The position numbers and the translations under genes were made by a program. A DNA stretch of 10,555 nt from Bifidobacterium breve (GTDB lineage: Bacteria; Actinomycetota; Acidimicrobiia; Acidimicrobiales; Ilumatobacteraceae). The DNA lies in contig CAMBPP010000041.1 of assembly GCA_945869715.1 (NCBI GenBank), positions 1 to 10,555 of the forward strand, written 5' to 3'. Numbering within the stretch: position 1 is the stretch's first letter; each line of letters begins with the position of its first letter. Below, in pieces: positions 8,299 to 10,555 of this stretch. The notes beneath the pieces are model-generated. The model was not told the origin of the DNA. It saw only the letters and a list, made by a program, of their open reading frames with translations, and ran no database searches.

Positions 8299-9330
8299 CT
8301 ACGCCTGATTTTCTCCATCGAAGAGTTCACTCACGCTGGTTTCATCAAAAACGGCGGCTAAGGCGTCGGCAATGATTTTGGCCACAGACAAAACCTCAAT
8401 TTTGGCCAGCCGCTTCTCGGGAGGCAGGGGAAGGGTGTTCGTCAGCACCACGCGCGAGATGGGGCTCTTTTCGAGGCGCTCACAAGCCGGGCCCGACAAC
8501 ACGCCGTGGGTGGCCATTGCCCACACTTCGGTGGCGCCGCGCTCATGAAGGAGCTCGGCTGCCGAACAAATGGTTCCGCCGGTATCAATCATGTCGTCGG
8601 TGAGGATGCAGAGACGTCCTTCCACCTCACCAATGACTTCTTTTGCCTCAGCAATGTTTGTGGTGCCCTTCGGACGGCGCTTGTTAATGAACGCAACGTC
8701 GGCGTTTTTGTCGGAGAGATGTTGAGCGAATCGTTCAGCAACTTTCACGCGACCAGCATCGGGAGAAACAATAACCATTCCTTCGCCAGCATTTGCACGC
8801 ACGTAACGTTCCAACACAGGCAATGCCGTGAGGTGGTCTACTGGCCCATCGAAGAAGCCTTGAATTTGTCCGCTGTGCAAGTCGATAGAGATCATTCGCC
8901 CTGCACCAGCTGCACGAAACATGTCGGCAATTAAGCGTGCTGTAATAGGTTCACGGCCTTCGGCTTTGCGATCTTGACGTGCGTAACCATAAAAAGGACA
9001 CACTGCAGTAATGCGTTTTGCAGATGCGCGATACGCAGCATCAATCATGATGAGCTGTTCCATGATTGAGTCGTTGATGGAATATCCGTTTGCGCCGTAA
9101 TGCGTTTGCATTACAAAAACGTCACCACCGCGAATACTGTCGGCATAGCGCGGGCGAATTTCACCGTTGGCGAATTCCACGATGTTTGCATCGCCAAGTC
9201 GGATGCCTAAGTGTTCAGAAACTTCAGCAGCGAGTTCTGGATGTGTGCGTCCAGTAAAGAGCGACAGTCGCTTAGTAGTGACTTTGTCGATGTTGAACTG
9301 GTTGTTTGACTGGCTGCTGGATTTTTTCAT
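8299..9330 (-). CDS. prs: Ribose-phosphate pyrophosphokinase (PRPP synthetase)
   Basis: Prs makes 5-phosphoribosyl-1-pyrophosphate from ribose-5-phosphate and ATP, the precursor of nucleotides, histidine and tryptophan. From the ATG at 9330 it has 343 residues. The usual family N-terminus (TTKRLSLFTGRTHPELA) begins near residue 18 after a Ser/Asn/Gln-rich leader. Motifs in order: FANGE (53-57), PFYGYARQDRK (112-122) in the ATP site, DLHSGQIQGFF (150-160), the flexible-loop KRRP (217-220) and the PRPP-binding loop DDMIDTGGT (245-253). The frame stays open upstream to an ATG at 9390, but that stretch is the tRNA-Gln gene and is not coding. The valine before TTKRL is GTC, so it is not a start. 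The ATG lies 3 nt after the tRNA, so prs appears to be expressed from the tRNA promoter. In many bacteria glmU precedes prs; it is absent here. Confidence 0.97.
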   Translation of the reverse strand: MKKSSSQSNNQFNIDKVTTKRLSLFTGRTHPELAAEVSEHLGIRLGDANIVEFANGEIRPRYADSIRGGDVFVMQTHYGANGYSINDSIMEQLIMIDAAYRASAKRITAVCPFYGYARQDRKAEGREPITARLIADMFRAAGAGRMISIDLHSGQIQGFFDGPVDHLTALPVLERYVRANAGEGMVIVSPDAGRVKVAERFAQHLSDKNADVAFINKRRPKGTTNIAEAKEVIGEVEGRLCILTDDMIDTGGTICSAAELLHERGATEVWAMATHGVLSGPACERLEKSPISRVVLTNTLPLPPEKRLAKIEVLSVAKIIADALAAVFDETSVSELFDGENQA

Positions 9331-9333
9331 GTG

Positions 9334-9337
9334 CTCC
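9334..9337 (-). promoter_or_regulatory. Possible Shine-Dalgarno GGAG of prs inside the tRNA 3' end
   Basis: The last three acceptor-stem bases plus the discriminator base of tRNA-Gln read GGAG, followed by CAC and the prs ATG. The spacing of 3 nt is short for a Shine-Dalgarno sequence. If it is used, one RNA could not be both mature tRNA and ribosome-bound prs mRNA. Confidence 0.3.
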
Positions 9338-9404
9338 GGGGAGAGGACTCGAACCCCTATATACGGGACCAAAACCCGTTGTCCTGCCATTGAACGACCC
9401 CGGA
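9334..9404 (-). tRNA. tRNA-Gln (anticodon UUG)
   Basis: A complete 71-nt cloverleaf can be drawn by hand. The acceptor stem is TCCGGGG with CCCCGGA (7 bp). The D arm is GTTC/GGAC with loop AATGGCA. The anticodon arm is ACGGG/CCCGT around loop TTTTGGT, giving anticodon TTG, which reads CAA (Gln). The variable loop is 4 nt. The T arm is AGGGG/CCTCT around TTCGAGT. The discriminator is G. The genome does not encode CCA: the next bases are CAC followed by the prs ATG, so CCA must be added after processing. Confidence 0.97.
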
Positions 9405-9417
9405 AGGATCAACCCCT

Positions 9418-9447
9418 ACGGTAGCGGATTTTCTTTTTTGCCGACAA
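9418..9447 (-). promoter_or_regulatory. Promoter of tRNA-Gln (and probably prs)
   Basis: On the minus strand TTGTCG (9447-9442) and TACCGT (9423-9418) are separated by 18 nt, a good match to a housekeeping sigma-70-type promoter with an actinobacterial TANNNT -10. A start 6-7 nt downstream would fall near 9411, about 7 nt before the mature tRNA 5' end. Since prs follows directly, this promoter probably drives tRNA-Gln and prs together. Confidence 0.6.
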
Positions 9448-9469
9448 AACCGATAGCGTCTTCATTCTT

Positions 9470-9562
9470 ATGGGTTCTCTGATCAAAAAACGCCGCAAGC
9501 GGATGCGCAAGAAGAAGCACAAAAAAATGCTGCGCCGTACGCGCCATCAACGTCGTAAATAG
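9470..9562 (+). CDS. Small ribosomal subunit protein bS22 (AURKAIP1/COX24-like mini-protein)
   Basis: A 30-residue, extremely basic protein beginning MGSLIKKRRKRMRKKKHKK and continuing through MLRRTRHQRRK; about two thirds of its residues are Lys, Arg or His. It closely resembles the roughly 33-residue bS22 seen in the mycobacterial 30S subunit (MGSVIKKRRKRM, then KKKHRKLL and RRTR). It probably binds 16S rRNA. The ATG at 9470 is the start that gives the conserved MGS N-terminus. There is no Shine-Dalgarno sequence. A TAGCGT at 9454-9459 could be a -10 element giving a leader of only a few nt, but no good -35 accompanies it. The gene diverges from tRNA-Gln (65-nt gap), and its TAG stop abuts the ispE stop on the other strand. 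It is short enough to be missed by automatic annotation. Confidence 0.9.
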   Translation: MGSLIKKRRKRMRKKKHKKMLRRTRHQRRK

Positions 9563-10297
9563 CTAATTTGCCGTCCTGGTACATATCACTGTCGCTTCTG
9601 GCAGTGCTTCTGCCAACCACGGAAATGCACCACGGAGAAACCATGTTGAGCCGCTTCCGGCCAAAGTTGGGGTACTTCCTGCCACGTCGCTAATTTTGTC
9701 GCGCCACCGCACTAAACGGGGCTCGGCCACCAAAGCTGCGGGTTCGAGGTCGTTAAAACCGTGTGGGCCTTCCTTGCCGCGGGGCCCGTCGAGGGCATCC
9801 CAAGTGGCGTAGACCTTGGGGGTCGAGACCCCAAATGGGGGAATGACCAGTGTGATGTCGAGTGGCTCAAAGGGCAGGGGGGTAAGAACCTCGCCAATTC
9901 CTTCCACTCGGGCGCGGCCGCCGTGCATGCAAAACGGAATGTCGGCGCCAAGTTGAGATGCAGCGTGAAGGTCGGTGAACGACGCCCAACGTAAAACTGC
10001 CGCAGCATCGGTTGAGCCCCCACCTAAACCTCCGCCATGGGGAATATTTTTCGTGAGGTGCACATGAGCGCTGCGTTGCACAAGCGTGAATGCCCGAAGT
10101 ACAAGGTTGTTGGCGTCGGTAGTGAGCCCGTCACTGAAGGGGCCATCGATAGTGAGTGAACTTGGCCCACTGCATTCTTCAATGGTGATTTCGTCGGCCA
10201 AGTCGAGCGACACCATCTCGGCATCGATGAGGTGAAAGCCATCGGTGCGTACACCGGTAACACGCAAGTTGAGCGCGAGCTTGGCAGGAGCTTCCAT
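9563..10297 (-). CDS. ispE: 4-diphosphocytidyl-2-C-methyl-D-erythritol kinase
   Basis: IspE phosphorylates CDP-methylerythritol with ATP in the MEP pathway of isoprenoid synthesis; it is a GHMP kinase. From the ATG at 10297 it has 244 residues. Motif 1 is APAKLALNL with catalytic K6. The ATP-binding glycine loop PHGGGLGGGS spans 86-95, and LGADIPF carries D119. The third GHMP motif is LAGSGST (212-218). It is about 40 residues shorter than the 283-residue E. coli enzyme, with contraction before the glycine loop and in the C-terminal half, but all three motifs are intact. The start at 10297 puts APAK at residue 3 and follows a -10-like hexamer by 6 nt. In-frame ATGs at 10327 and 10342 would add 10 or 15 His/Arg-rich residues that look non-conserved. 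The stop codon directly touches that of bS22. The usual partner rsmA/ksgA is not seen immediately upstream. Confidence 0.93.
   Translation of the reverse strand: MEAPAKLALNLRVTGVRTDGFHLIDAEMVSLDLADEITIEECSGPSSLTIDGPFSDGLTTDANNLVLRAFTLVQRSAHVHLTKNIPHGGGLGGGSTDAAAVLRWASFTDLHAASQLGADIPFCMHGGRARVEGIGEVLTPLPFEPLDITLVIPPFGVSTPKVYATWDALDGPRGKEGPHGFNDLEPAALVAEPRLVRWRDKISDVAGSTPTLAGSGSTWFLRGAFPWLAEALPEATVICTRTAN
9599..9615 (+). terminator. Candidate hairpin downstream of bS22
   Basis: TGGCAG and CTGCCA form a perfect 6-bp stem around a 5-nt loop, 36 nt after the bS22 stop. No T-run follows and the bases lie within the ispE coding sequence, so it may be chance. It is the best candidate for a plus-strand terminator seen near bS22. 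Confidence 0.22.
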
Positions 10298-10303
10298 GCT
10301 TCT

Positions 10304-10309
10304 ACCGTA
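10304..10309 (-). promoter_or_regulatory. -10-like hexamer of a possible leaderless ispE transcript
   Basis: TACGGT on the minus strand ends 6 nt before the ATG at 10297, the same distance as at the PPIase gene. No convincing -35 lies 16-18 nt upstream. It supports the shorter ispE start but is weak evidence alone. Confidence 0.35.
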
Positions 10310-10424
10310 ATGGGGATGATGCGACATTTTCCTACGCATCATGCTCCGTTCATGCGAAAGGCTGACCTCACTAATTCACAGCACAGTTGTGTGATGCCGA
10401 TGGCGGCACGAACACGAATAGATG

Positions 10425-10440
10425 AATAGTTAAATAGTTA
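10425..10440. repeat. Tandem 8-bp direct repeat
   Basis: AATAGTTA occurs twice back to back. The second copy includes the TAA stop of the minus-strand partial gene. The rest of the spacer to ispE (10298-10437) is non-coding as far as I can see and has only short weak dyads, such as TGCCG/CGGCA around 10400 and TCACA/TGTGA around 10376-10394. Confidence 0.6.
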
Positions 10441-10555
10441 AAAAGCCCGCACTGGACGCACGGAGATCGTGCTCACCAAAGATTCGTCGCTCTTCCATGC
10501 CCCACCTTGGGAGCCATCGGCGAAGCTCTGGCGCCAAGTAGCCCTGCTCTCAAGT
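10438..10555 (-). CDS. C-terminal end of a protein with an Lcl/DUF1566-like (FGE-sulfatase-like) terminus
   Basis: An open minus-strand frame enters from the right edge and stops at TAA 10440-10438, giving the last 38 residues of a protein. It contains TWRQSFADGSQGGAWKS and ends ISVRPVRAF. The ending VRPVRAF, preceded by a WRQSFADGSQ-like segment, is characteristic of Lcl/DUF1566 domains, which are C-type-lectin-like folds related to formylglycine-generating enzymes and often found in secreted or surface proteins. Only the tail is visible, so the total size, signal peptide and role are unknown. The gene lies 140 nt upstream of ispE on the same strand. It looks like an accessory or surface gene next to core genes. 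The family call is from recognition of a short motif. Confidence 0.55.
   Translation of the reverse strand, partial: LESRATWRQSFADGSQGGAWKSDESLVSTISVRPVRAF

Noticed and set aside
9331..9333. A genome-encoded CCA tail for tRNA-Gln
   Set aside because: The three bases after the discriminator read CAC on the minus strand, not CCA.
9331..9390. A 20-residue N-terminal extension of Prs from an upstream in-frame ATG at 9390
   Set aside because: These bases form most of a perfect tRNA-Gln cloverleaf; the open frame through it is accidental and the extension does not resemble Prs.
1..10555. Mobile elements, CRISPR repeats, phage genes or a defence system
   Set aside because: No transposase, integrase, terminal inverted repeats, regularly spaced repeats or defence-type domains were seen; nearly all bases are taken up by core genes.

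Overview
The window is an ordinary core-genome segment of an actinobacterium. Protein sequences and gene order fit a streamlined, medium-GC lineage, perhaps of the Acidimicrobiia; that assignment is inferred from general resemblance and from a bS22-type mini-protein, not from a search. I see no insertion sequence, prophage, CRISPR array, rRNA gene or toxin-antitoxin pair. I did not find a clearly new biological system. The most interesting features are compact gene junctions.

Almost everything lies on the minus strand. In transcription order (high to low coordinate) the layout is: the 3' end of a gene with an Lcl/DUF1566-like C-terminus (10438-10555); ispE (9563-10297); tRNA-Gln(UUG) (9334-9404); prs (8299-9330); rplY/ctc (7577-8200); pth (6962-7561); mfd (3471-6965); a parvulin-type peptidyl-prolyl isomerase lipoprotein (2517-3440); mazG with an N-terminal methylase-like domain (1077-2513); and eno, cut by the left window edge (1-1067). 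The only plus-strand gene is a 30-codon gene at 9470-9562 for the very basic ribosomal protein bS22. It diverges from the tRNA and meets ispE stop codon to stop codon.

The order prs-rplY-pth-mfd-(PPIase)-mazG resembles the prs-ctc-pth-mfd-mazG block known from Firmicutes. The neighbourhood with ispE and eno resembles that of Mycobacterium, where the same genes lie close together but not all on one strand. The genes supply basic needs: PRPP and isoprenoid precursors (Prs, IspE), translation (L25, bS22, tRNA-Gln, peptidyl-tRNA hydrolase), transcription-coupled repair (Mfd), nucleotide-pool cleaning (MazG), envelope protein folding (PPIase lipoprotein) and glycolysis (enolase).

The genes from mfd to eno are very tightly packed: a 4-nt GTGA overlap at pth/mfd, a 3-nt gap at PPIase/mazG and a 9-nt gap at mazG/eno. 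Only rplY has a textbook Shine-Dalgarno sequence. The PPIase gene and ispE each have a TANNNT -10-like hexamer ending exactly 6 nt before the start codon, as expected of leaderless transcripts. The prs start codon lies 3 nt after the last nucleotide of tRNA-Gln. There is no gene-free stretch longer than about 140 bases.
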